Below are positions 13,368-24,963 of a stretch of 64,000 bases of DNA, one piece after another. The translations under genes and the position numbers were made by a program. The stretch is from Calycina herbarum (Eukaryota; Ascomycota; Leotiomycetes; Helotiales; Pezizellaceae). Below the pieces are notes generated by a model. It did no database searches. It saw nothing but the letters and a program-made list of their open reading frames with translations, and had not been told where the DNA came from. The stretch lies in NCBI GenBank assembly GCA_001414485.1, contig LLEY01000043.1, positions 360,147-424,146 on the forward strand. Direction: 5' to 3'. Within the stretch, counting starts at the first letter, position 1. Every line of letters starts with the position of its first letter.

Positions 13368-14828
13368 AAACTGTTGGATCAAGTCAGTGGGGTGACGCAG
13401 ATTGAGGGTTGCGACAGCAAGGAAGCCGTACCGAGTTCTCCTCCGAGATATCCATGGATTGGTGTGATTGCAGCGACGTGCAGCGATATGGTGTAATTCC
13501 TGCGATTGTTGTATGCAAGCAAGAATTGAAGATCGAGTTGCATTCGGCGATGTTTCGTGGTTGATGGTCAACAGTTCCTGTCGTGTTGTCGCGAATACAT
13601 GGGTGGAGAAATGAGTTGCGAGCGCGAACTTTTGGCCTTATCCCCAATCTCTTGTTTACCTCCAAATAAAGTTTTCACGTGATATATATAATATGCCCCC
13701 ATCAAGCCCCCTGCAAATACTGCTTTAGAAGGCCATTTGAGATGTTTTAAATCCTGCTGGATTCTATTAAATACTCGAATTCTTAATACCAGTTTTACTC
13801 CTATATAGATGTTATGTTGCTGCTGTGTTCTCTTAATTTTTAGCTCAAAGGTCTGAAATGGTGTCTCAATTGGCCCAGCAACACAATTTCTGAAAAAAGT
13901 AGTGATATCACGGGTGCTTGGGGTCTTGGCGCTGCGATTGAAAGCGGCAGCAGTACGTATCTATTCCGAACCTAGAGCACAATCCGACTTGGTTGTTCCC
14001 AAACACTTCGGTTAGTATTTTAAATTGTCTGAAGTACTTCGGCTAAGTACTGAGTTATCCCAGTGAGTAAGAATAAAGAGGAAGAGTTAGGTACAAACCA
14101 AAAGTACTCTCCATGAGAGACACTGACTGACTGTCTCTTGTTGGACAATAAAAGCGGCAGTGAATAGGTGCCTTTTCATTGTTCCAACCCTATAGAGCAG
14201 TTTACAGTGATCAACCCAGGGAGATATGATAACCAAGCTTCACTCTTCTATCTTTGATTGTCCTAAGTATACGGGATAACCAGCTTGAATACCCCAGAGA
14301 AATGGAATAATGAGAGAGGTAGGCAGGTGCGACTGCAGTATTTACTGCCACTTTTACCCCAAGAGAAGTACAATTTTGTACATAGGTCTGGCGGATAACA
14401 AAACAATTAGAATAAGCCAATCTCAACTGTATTACTCGAAGATTTATATCAACTTCTACTTTTGTAGAATTCATCCAAATATATCAGTACTATACTGTGA
14501 CTATACTCGTAAGGCATCGTAAGACATTTGAACCCCTGTCAAATCACAAGCCAAACCCAAAACACCCGCAACGCAACCATCACCGAGAGATATATTTTTC
14601 GGTGCCCGCAAACAGCAGTCGCAACCCACGCGCCCTCGCCCTCGCCCTCGCCCAACACCAACACCACAAGAGCGCAACCAAAGCTACGCCTCCCTGTGTC
14701 GCTGCACAACCTGAATTCTGTAGCCCAAGCCCTCGCCCGAACCTGTCATGATCACATTAAGATAACCCGCACTGCCATTACCTCTTCACTCAAACACCTT
14801 TGCGAAAAATCACATACCACTCTCAGAC
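13368..14828. other. divergent intergenic region with MITE-like repeats
   Basis: This is the shared upstream region of the kinesin (-) and the LOA1-type gene (+). It contains copies of a dispersed repeat with core TTTACTGCCGCTTTT: one near 13940-13975 on the minus strand, and an inverted pair at 14150-14355 annotated separately. A (CCCTCG)n microsatellite lies at about 14628-14652, just before the LOA1-type start. No gene is seen. Confidence 0.5.
14150..14355. mobile_element. candidate 206-bp MITE
   Basis: The ends 14150-14166 and 14339-14355 are inverted repeats matching at 15 of 17 positions (AAAAGCGGCAGTGAATA against TATTTACTGCCACTTTT). Related single ends occur at 17800-17870 and 28697-28735, and near 13940. 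The internal sequence has no coding potential, as expected for a non-autonomous element. I could not identify a clear target-site duplication, so the boundaries are approximate. Confidence 0.5.
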
Positions 14829-15941
14829 ATGGAGAAATACTCTCAATACCGAGATCGAGGTTGGCACATCCCACTACGCTACGGGCTATTCCCATCTTGA
14901 TGGATCAGAAGAAGCACAAGCATTTGGAAACCAACTAACGCATCAAGCGCAGGATCCGGCATCGCCCCATTCTTCCCCGTCTCTTCCCAACCTGCCGGAA
15001 TATATCTGCCAGGTCGCATCTTCCTCTTCGTCGTTAAATCATTCTTGCTATTCGTAGCTGCAACCTCATATTTCTTCGCCCTACAATGGTTTCCTCTTGG
15101 GTCCTTGTTCAAAAAGGCTATGCTATGGATGATATTGGGAATACCAGGCGTATGGTGGATTGATCTTCAAATCGACGGAGTTAGAAAGGGATCTCTGGCG
15201 AAGGGGCATACAGGTCGGGTACCTGAACCAGGAGATATCATCGCCTCCTCCTTTACATCACCACTCGATTCCTTGTACTTAGCCGCTATATTCGATCCCA
15301 TATTCACAATATCCTATCCCCACACGAGACAAGTCCAATACATTTCCCTCTTCGGTGCGATCATCCGCGCTCTTTCGAGTCCAAGAGAATACCCTCCAAA
15401 CGGAGCAAAAATGACGGATTTACATACACTGGTCGCCGAACACCCAACCAGAGTCATTGTCGTATTCCCAGAATGCACAACGACTAATGGAGGAGGAATA
15501 ATGCCGCTTAGTCCAAATCTCTTGACAACACCAGCAAAGACTAGGATATTCCCCATCAGTTTACGATATACCCCGCCAGACGTCACGACCCCAGTTCCAA
15601 AGAAATACTGGTCCTTCTTTTGGAACCTTCTTTCACAACCTACCCACTGTATCCGCGTGCGAATCGCAGAAGTGGTATACAATACCTCACAACCAGAGCC
15701 CAAGGAGAAGAAAGACCGATATCTCTCCAATTTCCTGGATAGTCTAGGAGAGGAATCAGCAATGAGCAGTTCAGATACCCTGACGAGTTTGGGCGATCAG
15801 TCGAATGAACTTACTGATCAGGAACAGAGAGTACTGGATAAAGTGGGAGAAGCATTGGCCAGGTTGGGGAGAGTGAAAAGAGTAGGTTTGACAGTGAAGG
15901 ATAAAATCGCTTTTGTAGATGCGTGGTCGAAGAGGGGATAA
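14829..15941 (+). CDS. LOA1: LOA1/VPS66-like lysophospholipid acyltransferase
   Basis: The product has 339 residues. It probably acylates lysophosphatidic acid at the ER or lipid droplets, as yeast Loa1/Vps66 does. Exon 1 is tiny (14829-14859, MEKYSQYRDR), the intron is 14860-14952 (93 bp, CTAAC branch site) and exon 2 is 14953-15941. Membrane segments occupy roughly residues 32-55 and 66-82. The PlsC core is diverged. The block I region (about 109-117, ASSFTSPLD) keeps the aspartate but lacks the usual histidine of HX4D. Block III reads FPECTTTNG (182-190) in place of FPEGTRS. Such degeneracy is my recollection of the Loa1 subfamily. The acidic C-terminus is hydrophilic. The short first exon is supported by phase and by continuity of the protein. 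The convergent neighbour is PDX2, with a minisatellite between them. Confidence 0.85.
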
Positions 15942-16074
15942 GGTTGAGCATGAATTTTGATACCAGTAGACTTGTTTGATATGCCTGGGCGGTCTTTTTG
16001 CTACACCAAAATACCAATTTGATTTCATTTTTGCCAAGCTGGGCTTTTCTCTTCTCTACGAGTGTGACGTGTTG

Positions 16075-16375
16075 ATCCGGGTAAGCTATCGATTGTCGAA
16101 TAAGCTGCAAAAAGAGAGGTGTGAGTGAGTAAACCGTCAAATGTCGAGTAAGCCACAAAAAAGGAGTTGCAGGTAAGCTGGTAATCGTCGAGTAAGGTAC
16201 CAAAAGGGAATGTCGAGGAAGCTGCAACATGTCGAGTAAGCCACAAAAAGGAGTTGCAGGTAAGCTGGTAATTGTCGAGTAAGGTACCAGAAGGGAATCG
16301 TGAGTAAGCTTCCAACTGTCGAGTAAGCTATAAAAACATGGTTGCGGGTAAGCTGTCAATTTTCAAGTAAGCCAT
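16075..16375. repeat. minisatellite with ~88-bp period
   Basis: The word GTCGAGTAAG recurs at 16143, 16231 and 16318, giving periods of 88 and 87 bp. A divergent earlier copy (GTCGAATAAG) starts at 16094. Each unit also contains an internal half-unit (GTAAGCTG / GTCGAGTAAGGTACC), so the array probably grew from a ~44-bp ancestor. It lies between the 3' ends of two convergent genes, LOA1-type and PDX2. Minus-strand frames across it are repetitive artefacts. Confidence 0.85.
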
Positions 16376-16450
16376 TCTGCTGTATTTTAACATCATCCCC
16401 CCAAATCTAATTCTACATTCTATCCACGAATCCAAAAACCCCAAAGCACC

Positions 16451-17367
16451 TCACAACCCCCTCCTCCTCTCAACAGCCTCAGCAACCTGCTCCAACCACC
16501 AAACATGTATCCTCTCATCCCCCGTAAGTTCCGGATGAAAACTCGTGCCGAAACAATTCCCTTGTTTTACAGCGATGATATCTCCAGCTTCCTTCTCCCC
16601 CCTCGCGGGAAGGGTTCCGAGAATTTCAACGTCTTCAATCTTTATCTTTGCCGCTACACGGGAATCGATGGCTCGAGAGGGAGCGATGACTGTTTCTTCT
16701 CTAGAAGCTTCTTCTAACTGGATTCCTGAGACGTGGGGGAGGAGTTTTTCTACTACGGGAGCGCGGATGAAGATCGCTCGGAAGGGTTTATTTTCTCCCT
16801 CAGGTGAAGATGAAGAGGAGGGGTTAAGAAAAGGCAAATCCAAATCCGCCTGGAAACTCTCTGTTTGACGACCGAAGTGGTTTCGGTTTACACGAACGTC
16901 GAGACCACCGATTAATTCCTGTCCTCCCTTTTTGGTTTGGTTCGCTGCTTCCGCTAATAAGATGAGACCGGCGCAGGTTCCCCATGTTGGTTTTCTCAAT
17001 ACCCTACACCCCTTGTCAGCGTTTCCATTCTCATCCATACAAAAAGTGAAAATGAGATGAAGAGGTTTTAGATGACTCACTTAACAAACTCCCTCAACGG
17101 TTCCAGCATCCCACATCTTTCTGCTACGAGAGAGATTGCTGTACTTTCTCCTCCAGGAACGATCAGGGCATCGCACGTTTCTAGTTCTGCTTTATTTCTG
17201 ATTTCTTTGAATGTCCAATTTCGCTTGGTTTGGTTGGTCTGGGTAGTATGGTGGGGTGAAGAGGCGAGGGTTTGAGCAGCTTCACGAAGAAGTTGGATGT
17301 GTTCGTTGAATGCTCCTTGGAGGGCTAGAACGCCTACTGTTATATTTGTTTCTGGTACCGAATCCAT
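16451..17367 (-). CDS. SNO1: pyridoxal 5'-phosphate synthase glutaminase subunit (Pdx2/Sno)
   Basis: This is the class-I glutamine amidotransferase subunit that hydrolyses glutamine and passes ammonia to Pdx1/Snz to make vitamin B6. Exon 1 is 17367-17081, the intron 17080-17004 (77 bp, GTGAGT donor) and exon 2 17003-16451, for 279 residues. The opening VGVLALQGAFNEH is diagnostic. The oxyanion motif PGGESTAIS is at residues 71-79, the nucleophile is Cys106 in GTCAG, and the His-Glu pair lies in SFHPELT near the C-terminus. Inserts after residue 35 (S, H, T, Q-rich) and before FRAIFIRAP (S-rich) make it longer than bacterial PdxT (about 190 residues), as in other fungi. The matching Pdx1 gene is not in this window. 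Confidence 0.96.
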
Positions 17368-17799
17368 GTTTGGTTTGGAATCCGGTTTTCTGGGGTAGAT
17401 GGAGGGTTGTAGGGGGGTTGTCTTGTGATTGTTGTGGTGGGGTGGAAGGGCGGCGGTGAATAGATGCGAGGTGTAAATCTGACTTGTGATGCTTGGATTT
17501 TCTTGCTATTAAAGTTCTTAAACTGGAGGTTGTAGTTGATGGTATTCTGTTGGTAACCTGTTTACACAATAATAATACGATGTACTGCCATGTTCCTGAG
17601 ATATAAAATTCGTCATTCACGCCGCTTTTCTTACATGAATTCAAGTGGTCATCGGACCATCTTAACATATTTTCGGCTGGCGTTGAAACCACTGTAAGTA
17701 GCTCGCTGTTCAAATTTTGAGTACTTTTGTATAGTTGAGCAAACATGGTTGTTTTCAAATATCAGGGTAGATATCTTCATTTATTTTAAATATTAAGCA

Positions 17800-17870
17800 A
17801 CCTAGAGAATTAGAACAACAAGGCAGGTACAATGAAGTATTTACTGCCGCTTTTATTTCCATTGTTTTTG
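17800..17870 (+). repeat. dispersed repeat copy (TTTACTGCCGCTTTT family)
   Basis: This is a solo copy of the repeat end seen in the 14.2-kb MITE candidate. It shares the order TTAGAACAA, GGCAGGT, AATGA, TATTTACTGCCGCTTTTATT with the reverse complement of 14144-14205. It lies upstream of the PDX2 start (at 17367, minus strand). The rest of 17368-18118 shows no gene. Confidence 0.55.
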
Positions 17871-18118
17871 GGGCTTCAGATAACCTGAAGTCACCTGATT
17901 CCGTGGTATGACAGAGTTCGGCTTCACGCGCTAGTAGATAAGGCAGTGAGATAACGGAGCTTGTTTTCACTAACCCCCAGCCTTAGCAAAGCACTACTGT
18001 AACCTAATATTAGCTGCTCACTTATAACAGAATCAAATCAAAGGTTATCTTTCACTCTCACTCTCGACAGACTACAGCAAACAAAAATCAACACAAGCAC
18101 CCCATCTCCGCCTCTAAA

Positions 18119-18397
18119 ATGCACCAACCTTCAATAGTTTTTGTCAGTGCCTTATCAGTCACAGGCGCGCTTCTCAGCATCCTAGCCATCTGCTTATTTA
18201 TCCCAAGAGAAGAGCCTGAAGAGCCTACCTGCAGCAACACATGTGGAGTTACTGGAATAACAACAAAATGCTCTCAATGCGGGCAGGTTGAGACTCATCG
18301 TTTTGCGAACAGAGATCTGGAAGTAGGAACTCAACCTTGTGAGGTTCATAGAAAGAAGATCCCTGTTTTTGCTAATGGGATGCTTATCTGGTTTTAA
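18119..18397 (+). CDS. small membrane-anchored cysteine-containing protein (hypothetical)
   Basis: This is a possible single-exon gene of 92 residues. One strong hydrophobic segment (about residues 6-28) is followed by an acidic patch (REEPEEP) and a short region with five cysteines, including a CSNTC and a CSQCG pair that resemble a small zinc ribbon or disulphide knot. The 60 bases before the ATG are rich in C, A and T with many CAA, like fungal leaders, which favours real expression. I do not recognise the family. It could still be a chance frame. Confidence 0.38.
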   Translation: MHQPSIVFVSALSVTGALLSILAICLFIPREEPEEPTCSNTCGVTGITTKCSQCGQVETHRFANRDLEVGTQPCEVHRKKIPVFANGMLIWF

Positions 18398-19049
18398 GGG
18401 AAACGGAGGCAAGCGACGGGAGATATCATCAACTCATTAAACTCAACTAGGATTTAAGTTCTTTGGAAAAGAGAGAAGAAGGATCTATGTAAGACTTAAT
18501 ATCTAAGGGAAGAGCTTTAGGAGGAAGGCAAGGATGCCTAACAAATCTTGGTACAACGTTTTTTTTAATCCAAAGACATCAATACATACAATAATACTTT
18601 ACTTTGTATATTACTTTAGCACGATGTCGTCTGCTCTGGCCCTCGCTGCCCCAGCGTAAGTGAAATCACTCAACAACCTAGCACTTTTACTCTACGATAA
18701 TCATTTCCATCTCCTTCAATGCTTCCCGGACAACAAAACAAATCACAACTATCCATGGCCACAACTTATACAATGACTGTGCTAACTATGTATATGGAAA
18801 CCCTCCACAGGTTCCCACTCCAGCAGCACCTCCTCCAGCAGCACAAGAAGAGAAGGTATTTATTAAAATAAAATTTATAGGGCTTAACTAACCTCTTTAT
18901 AGGCAGTGTTGTTCTGATCGCACTTTGGTCAAAGTTAGTGTCTTTAGTACTTTCGCCACTATGCTTCCATCAAAGCCGAGACTCACCCGAAACCAAAACG
19001 AGCACTGACACCCGCCTCGGAACTCTCACCAACCTCTCACCATCTCATC

Positions 19050-20009
19050 ATGTCGTTTGTCTACTACCTCGAACTCTTCCTCGGAGGCTACGTCGCACTC
19101 ACTCTCGGCCTCTACCTCCTCTCCGTGGTCCTTCTCCTCCCCGCAGCAGGCTTCGCAGCCCGTCTCCTCGCCTCCTACATCTCCCTCCTAATAGCCGCCT
19201 CCTACGGCGTCTTCGTCTCCATATGTCTCCGTCTAGTAGGCTACCACCGAATCGCCCAATGGGCCACAGGCCGCGCCTTCAAATACCTCATGAAGCTCAG
19301 CACCGGCATCTCCTTCTCCCTCGAAGATCCCCACTCCTACCTCAAGACCACCCGTCCCGCCGTATTCATCGGAAACCACCAGACCGAACTCGACGTGCTC
19401 ATGCTTGGGAGCATCTTCCCCCGCTATTGCTCTGTCACTGCAAAGAGTTCGCTCAAGAATGTGCCCTTTCTTGGGTGGTTTATGACGCTTTCGGGGACGG
19501 TCTTTATAAATCGGGCGGATAGTAAGGATGCGAGATCTGCGATGGCGGGTGCGAGTAATGAGATTACGAGTATGAGACAGAGTGTTTATATGTTCCCGGA
19601 AGGAACACGGAGTTATTCCAAGGAACCGATGTTGTTGCCATTCAAGAAGGGGGCTTTTCATTTGGCTGTCCAGGCTGGGGTGCCGATTGTGCCGGTTGTG
19701 GTGGCTAATTATTCTGATGTTTTGTATATCAAGGGTTGGGTTTTTAGGTCGGGGGTGATTCCTGTGAAAGGTATGTTTGCAGGTTTTGTTCTTGAGTGTT
19801 ATGACTGACAGGTATTAGTTCTCAAACCTATCGAGACGAAGAATTTGAAGCTGGAGGATGTGGAGGATTTGGCACGCGATACGAGAGAGTTGATGTTGAA
19901 GGAGTTATTGACATTGACATCGAAAGCCCGTGGGCGTCCGGTCCCAATACCCGCACGAAACTCGAACGATGGGGCTTTGAAGAAAGCAAATGGCGTAAAG
20001 GCTTCATGA
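19050..20009 (+). CDS. SLC1: 1-acyl-sn-glycerol-3-phosphate acyltransferase (SLC1/PlsC)
   Basis: This ER enzyme makes phosphatidic acid from lysophosphatidic acid and acyl-CoA. Exon 1 is 19050-19770, the intron 19771-19818 (48 bp, GTATGT donor, CTGAC branch site, ATTAG acceptor) and exon 2 19819-20009, giving 303 residues. A nearer AG eight bases upstream would break the frame, so ATTAG is chosen. Two hydrophobic segments cover residues 8-32 and 36-62. The catalytic NHQTELD has His110 and Asp115, VFINR is at about 151-155, FPEGTRS at 182-188, and the VPIVPVVV block IV follows. The length is normal for Slc1. A second acyltransferase, LOA1-like, lies only 3 kb upstream on the same strand. Confidence 0.95.
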
Positions 20010-20950
20010 AATTCGACCACAGGAGCCGATATACCATACACGAGCCCCAGCCATGAATAAAAAAATGAAGACAGAAGAAGTCGAGAAGGAAGATCGGATA
20101 TGCTAGGATCTTCGAAGCTCGTTAGGAAGACCAAGCTTGTTGTGGGGTCAAGTCGCGAAGAGAGGATGAATATACCCCGTAGTGCGTTTACTCAGCGGCA
20201 GTGGGGAAAATCTGCTGGTTGGTGTTATGAAGGGAGCTTATATCAGTGAGTTGGAGAGACCAATGAAAGTTACTTTTCCCATTTCTTGTCATGTTTCTTG
20301 TGTACAAATCCTTGGAAATCCTGAAAGCCCTCACCATTCTTTTCCGTATCGTTCTCTACAATTCGAGTTGAAAAAAGGCCCGATATCTTAAATTTGTAGT
20401 AGTTTACTTTGTTCTTTTTTTCTTCTTGTAAGAAACATGGGCTTTGCTCCGAGTACACCTCCTTCAATGTGATTATACGTACTAGTCTGGGATAATTACC
20501 TATATTGTCCGAGAAGGTTTAGAAGAATGGGATACTCCGAATCATTATTCCTTCTAAATGTTCTCGTATGATATTTTGAGTTGTTATGAAAGATTTGAGG
20601 CAATGGAAGGATGGGGTGTAGCTTAGGACTCTCACTTTTAGCTTCTCCCTCTTCTACTTTCAAAATCCCGGCTTCTCCATATCTCAAGTTCCAGTATAGT
20701 ACTTTCAACCGCAAGTTCAACGGCTGGAGTTCCTTTTAAGCTCAAGCGTGCTCCTCATTCCCCCTTTGGACCACAACCAGAGCGTATGATCAATTGAGTA
20801 TTACTGGGATGATGAAGAACGAGAGGGGATCCTTGATTGAATTATGATCCAGTGGCAGAGATGTAAACTATTATTTTAATTCTTGGAGGGATTCTCTGCG
20901 TTCTGATTTTGTTTTCAAGTTTTGGTTGAGAGGTTTAGAGGGGAATTGCT

Positions 20951-23826
20951 GTCGAATATTAGGGTGTTGTCGAAATGAAAAACTTGGACGGGCGTTCTAC
21001 AGGACGAGCAGGCCGAGAAGGAGAGTAGGTCTGAGCAGGTCATGTACCCACATGGGATGTCTGTATAAACATAATATTATTAGTCACGTCGAGGAAGGGG
21101 TTGTGCAAGGTTCCTAGGAAGAGGAGGATACCCTTCGTTTAGCTTGCTTTCCTTCATACTTTGATAGGTTAGGAGGAGTTATGAGGTTATGGAAAGGGCG
21201 TTGAGCGAGATTTTTTCTTTTTCAGCCCAGTCTTTGAATCTGCTTTTCCTCCGCCTCCTTTTTATGTGGTATTTTCGGAGAGTTTGTGTCATCGTTTTGC
21301 GCATGGTTTGTAAGATTTATTGTCAGAAGCTTCAGTACTATAGATGGAATCAGAAATTACGAGACCTAAACTCGCTCAACTACTTTCTCAACTCGGGGGT
21401 TCAAGATTCAATTGTGCTCCATACCGGCGAACGAACTCACGGCACTCTCACTCGTGGGATTCTTCCCTTTTAATCTCAAGCTTGGGAAATGTTTCTAGCC
21501 TGGAGTGGAGGAGGGGCTTGGTACCAAGATCCTTGTGATCCTCCACTGAGTCAAAACCACACAGCCCCTAGTTTCCCAAGAACCGTAAATCTTGCATCTA
21601 GTTTTAGTTACTGATTCTTTCTGGATATTTATATAGAAACTAGGATGAACTTGGTAGGCTGACCTGATAATTCACTTTGAGTTAATATTATTCTGTGAGA
21701 CAAGATGCCTAACAAGCTGTCGGTGTGGTCTTCAGCGATACGCTTTTAATAATGTAGGGGGTTTCATTAAGCTAGCTGCTTAGAAATGAGATCTTTCAAA
21801 ATAAACCTGTAAGAGTTTTTAAAACCCAATTCTGAATTTGTACTTTGCACTTAATGATATTCAGTTCTCAATATCTCTTCTAAATGTCAGGTTAGATACC
21901 GTCTAGTCTATATTTATACAGATTGTAGCTCTTCGGAGAAAACTAACATCTAATTATACAGATCCAGGTGGTCATTTCATGGCGTGTCTTCGGGGACCTA
22001 CCAAATAGAACTTTTGGGTTGCGACAATGGCTGCTTTATCTCTGCGGTTGGGGAAGTCTATCGTAATATCGTGAAACATCTCTTATTTTTGGTATCGTTC
22101 TTGTTTGTTTCCCCGGGACTTTTGCTGTCGAATTTTAGGGTATTGTCGAAACCAGGGAAAGGTTTAGACGAATATTCTTTACAGGATGAGTTCAAAAGAG
22201 CACGAACTGGGCGGCGATGCGTCAATGGTATGCGCTCTTTCTGCTTTGGAACTTTCAGGATTAAGTTGACCGCGGGTGCTGATAACTCCACTGCAGAATA
22301 GAGGGCTTCCACCGCCTTTATCTTAGTAAAGATAACGTTGGAATAGCCGAAGTACTCGAGGCGTTTTAAATGCGACGCTGATGTATTTGATGTATTTTTT
22401 ATTGAAAGGAATTCTGGATATTGTTTTAGCTATGAGAAAGTCTAGCCTTGAGAAGGTTTTGTAGCTATGTTGTATTGACACTTCCCCAAGTACATGTTGC
22501 TACGCAAAACAAAATAATTTTTCTGTCTACTGACTTATTAAATATTTAGATTGAAAACTAGGAGGAGGTCTTTAGGTCACTATCTCGCTTTTTCGGATAT
22601 GTGTTAACGTGTTAATTCTTTTCTTGACGAAGTTGGCCGACAAGGTGTTGGTGGTCTTCAGTGGTGCTTTTGGATTTGAGATTGGGGGGAGTTGATTGAG
22701 TAGGCTGTTGGAATTTGGTAATAGAGAGTCTTTCTGGACTTGGCATTCAATTCGTAAAGTCTATTTTAAGTTTCAGTCTCTTGCTCATAGTTAAGTTTAG
22801 TAGGTACGTATTTAAGTACAAGAAAGCATGTCTCTAGTGAATTTTATCAATTATTTGTCCATTTGGCTGTGGCTCTTTATGCTATAAACCTACAAAAGTC
22901 AGCTCCGAGGTTGGAAAAATTGAAGCTCTGCGGCTAGGAATCGGTTAAGGATATTTTTGTGATACTTCTTTTTTAAAACTATTGTTTGTCCTTTCTTATG
23001 AATTTTATGGATTTCTGCTATCGAGTTTTAGGTTGTTGTCGAATAAGGGAGTTGTAAAATCTGGGCTCCTCCTTCACATTTTGTGCCTTCTTCACTTTCT
23101 TTGGCGGGGTGAGAGGGACATTCTTAAGGTTTTCGTCGCTGGCGGCCAATGGAACCTGGCGCCTTGCGAGGAAAAGATAGGTCGAGATATGATGCTTCCT
23201 GCAGATTTGTATCTCCTAGGTTTACTTTGAGAGTTTTAAAACTTCGGGTTTTCGTCATCAGGGGGATTTGGAATCTTTTTCTTTGAGAACCACCTCATCG
23301 TCCTCATCCTCATCATGCTAATTTCCTTTTCTCTGTTTTGCTCCAAACTTCTTTTATAACCAAGGCGCACTTTTTGGCTCTTGTATTAATTTAAAATGTA
23401 TGTGCAGTTTTGGTATTTTCAAAGAAAATGACAATAGTTCTTGTTTGGTGTCATGTTTAATACTAGGTCGATAAGTGTGCAAACAAGTGTAAATATCTCG
23501 TTGAGAATTTTAGGTTTTGGAAACCGTGAAGTTGAAACTCCAAGGGTTAGGTGGTTCAATGCTCTGGTGGTTCTACTTTTCCTTAGAATTCTGTTCTTAC
23601 TACTATTTATTGGTTCTTTCCAGGGATATTTCAAGGCGAAACATCGATATGGCAAACATTTCTCTCAAGTTCGAACACTTGGTTTAGGGAAGACATAACA
23701 ATAGAGATCTATTCTTCTGTGGAGAGATGGATTAGTTCTGGGGAAACCTGCAATATTCTGCCACCTGAAGAATAGAAGGTGGCGTTCTGGTGTTTTTACT
23801 GTCGAATTTTTAAGACGTTGTCGAAA
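20951..23826. repeat. dispersed ~25-bp repeat family, four copies
   Basis: Copies lie at 20951-20975, 22127-22151, 23020-23043 and 23801-23826. The consensus begins GTCGAAT, continues TTTAGGGTRTTG and ends TTGTCGAA. Spacings are 1176, 893 and 781 bp. Weaker similarity extends around the copies (TTGCT before, AAGGG-like after), so the copies may be remnants of larger duplicated segments. A shortened relative (GTCGAATTGTCGAA) is at about 25644. Function is unknown. Confidence 0.6.
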
Positions 23827-23833
23827 TGAGGGG

Positions 23834-24963
23834 TGTCACGTACAAAATCGGGTGTGGAAAACGCTCTCCAGAGCTTGAATTTAGGGGAGGCCATAGCCCC
23901 TTACATATACGTGAAAAGGCACCCTTGACAGCGTAGCTGAGGGGTCCACTTTTACGTGACACATCCCCTAGGTCTAGGAGAGCTTGAAGAAGCGTGCTAG
24001 GGCTAGATAAGAGCGTAAAAGTAAGAAGAGGATAAGTAATTATATATAAAAGGAAGTATAAGAAGTAGTACTATCCTAGTGTCGATCCTAGCCAAAGAGC
24101 CTCCTCCTAATCCGAGCTCTGAAAACTTTGTGTTTGAGCTTCCTTAGCAATCTCAAGGTTTTACCTCCCCTAGAAACGACATCTCGTTTTAGAAGGACTT
24201 TTGCGTATGTACCTGCTCAAAGAGCAGGCAGTGTATGTATGTGCCTATATCAAAGAATAGGACTTATCGTTAAGTATGTAGCTAGCATCTTAGTTATGAA
24301 TCGAGGATGTACTAGCTTAGGTTCTTTACAGTAGACGTGTAGATCTGCAATCCAAACGTAGGACCAACTACAACACATCTCGTATAGTTGAGGTAATTCA
24401 TATGAATTAGTGTAAGTCTAAAGCATCTTTAATATAGCTATACTGCCTAAGTACTAGAGTCTTAGTATCTCGATACCTACGTCGGTTGTAGAGCTTTAGT
24501 CTATCAAGCATGTCGAGATGCTGCTAAAGTATAAGGCACCCCTTAAGGTAGCTAGCGCGACGCTGGGCTTATTCGTTACCATAGTCAGTAGGTGGCCAGC
24601 TCGTTGCTAGGCTTATGCCTTCTACGAAGGGCTTCTGCCTCTTGAGAGGACTTTGGGCTTAAACTCGATTCCCTTCCTCGAAGAACCTGGACGAGTTTAC
24701 ATCTTACCTGTTTGAGGCTCGTCGACGTCGAGTATTAATACGCTGGCTGACCGACAGCGGAGAAGCATTTTCCTTGTACAGAGCAATGTTGCTTGTTGCG
24801 CAGTAGATGGTTCGTAGGTATTGTAGGTGCTGGACCGGGCTCATAACTGTCACTTACAAAATCGGGTGTGGAAAACGCTCTAAGGAGCCTTGTATTTGGA
24901 GGTGAAAACTCTGCTATATATACAGGGAAAATAGGGTGTCATGTGACCCCATTTCTCGTGACA
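23834..24963. mobile_element. TRIM-like non-autonomous LTR retrotransposon
   Basis: Two direct terminal repeats, 23834-23961 (128 bp) and 24848-24963 (116 bp), both begin TGTCAC, share ACAAAATCGGGTGTGGAAAA and end CGTGACA, so they have TG...CA ends. The whole 1,130-bp element is flanked by the 5-bp direct duplication AGGGG (23829-23833 and 24964-24968), the hallmark of LTR-element integration. The 886-bp interior has no intact frame. A short stretch near 24685-24760 can be read as a gag-like fragment (NLDEFTSYLFEARRR), but this is weak. The LTRs have diverged noticeably, so the insertion is old. It landed about 7 bp after one GTCGAA repeat copy. Confidence 0.85.

Noticed and set aside
15811..16359. 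Minus-strand 182-codon frame with repeated YSTI-SLPATPF phrases
   Set aside because: It is a translation of the minisatellite and the opposite strand of the LOA1-like gene.
18624..18925. Possible tiny spliced gene starting MSSALALAAPA with exons PTPAAPPPAAQEEK and AVLF
   Set aside because: The GTAAGT donor is good, but the phase (2) does not join the attractive second reading, and other acceptors give random-looking sequence. No family is known to me.
18938..19522. 194-codon R/P/L-rich frame overlapping SLC1
   Set aside because: It is a shadow frame of the C-rich SLC1 exon in another phase.
23419..23698. Small overlapping frames on both strands of the repeat spacer
   Set aside because: No conservation signals, and they overlap decayed repeats.
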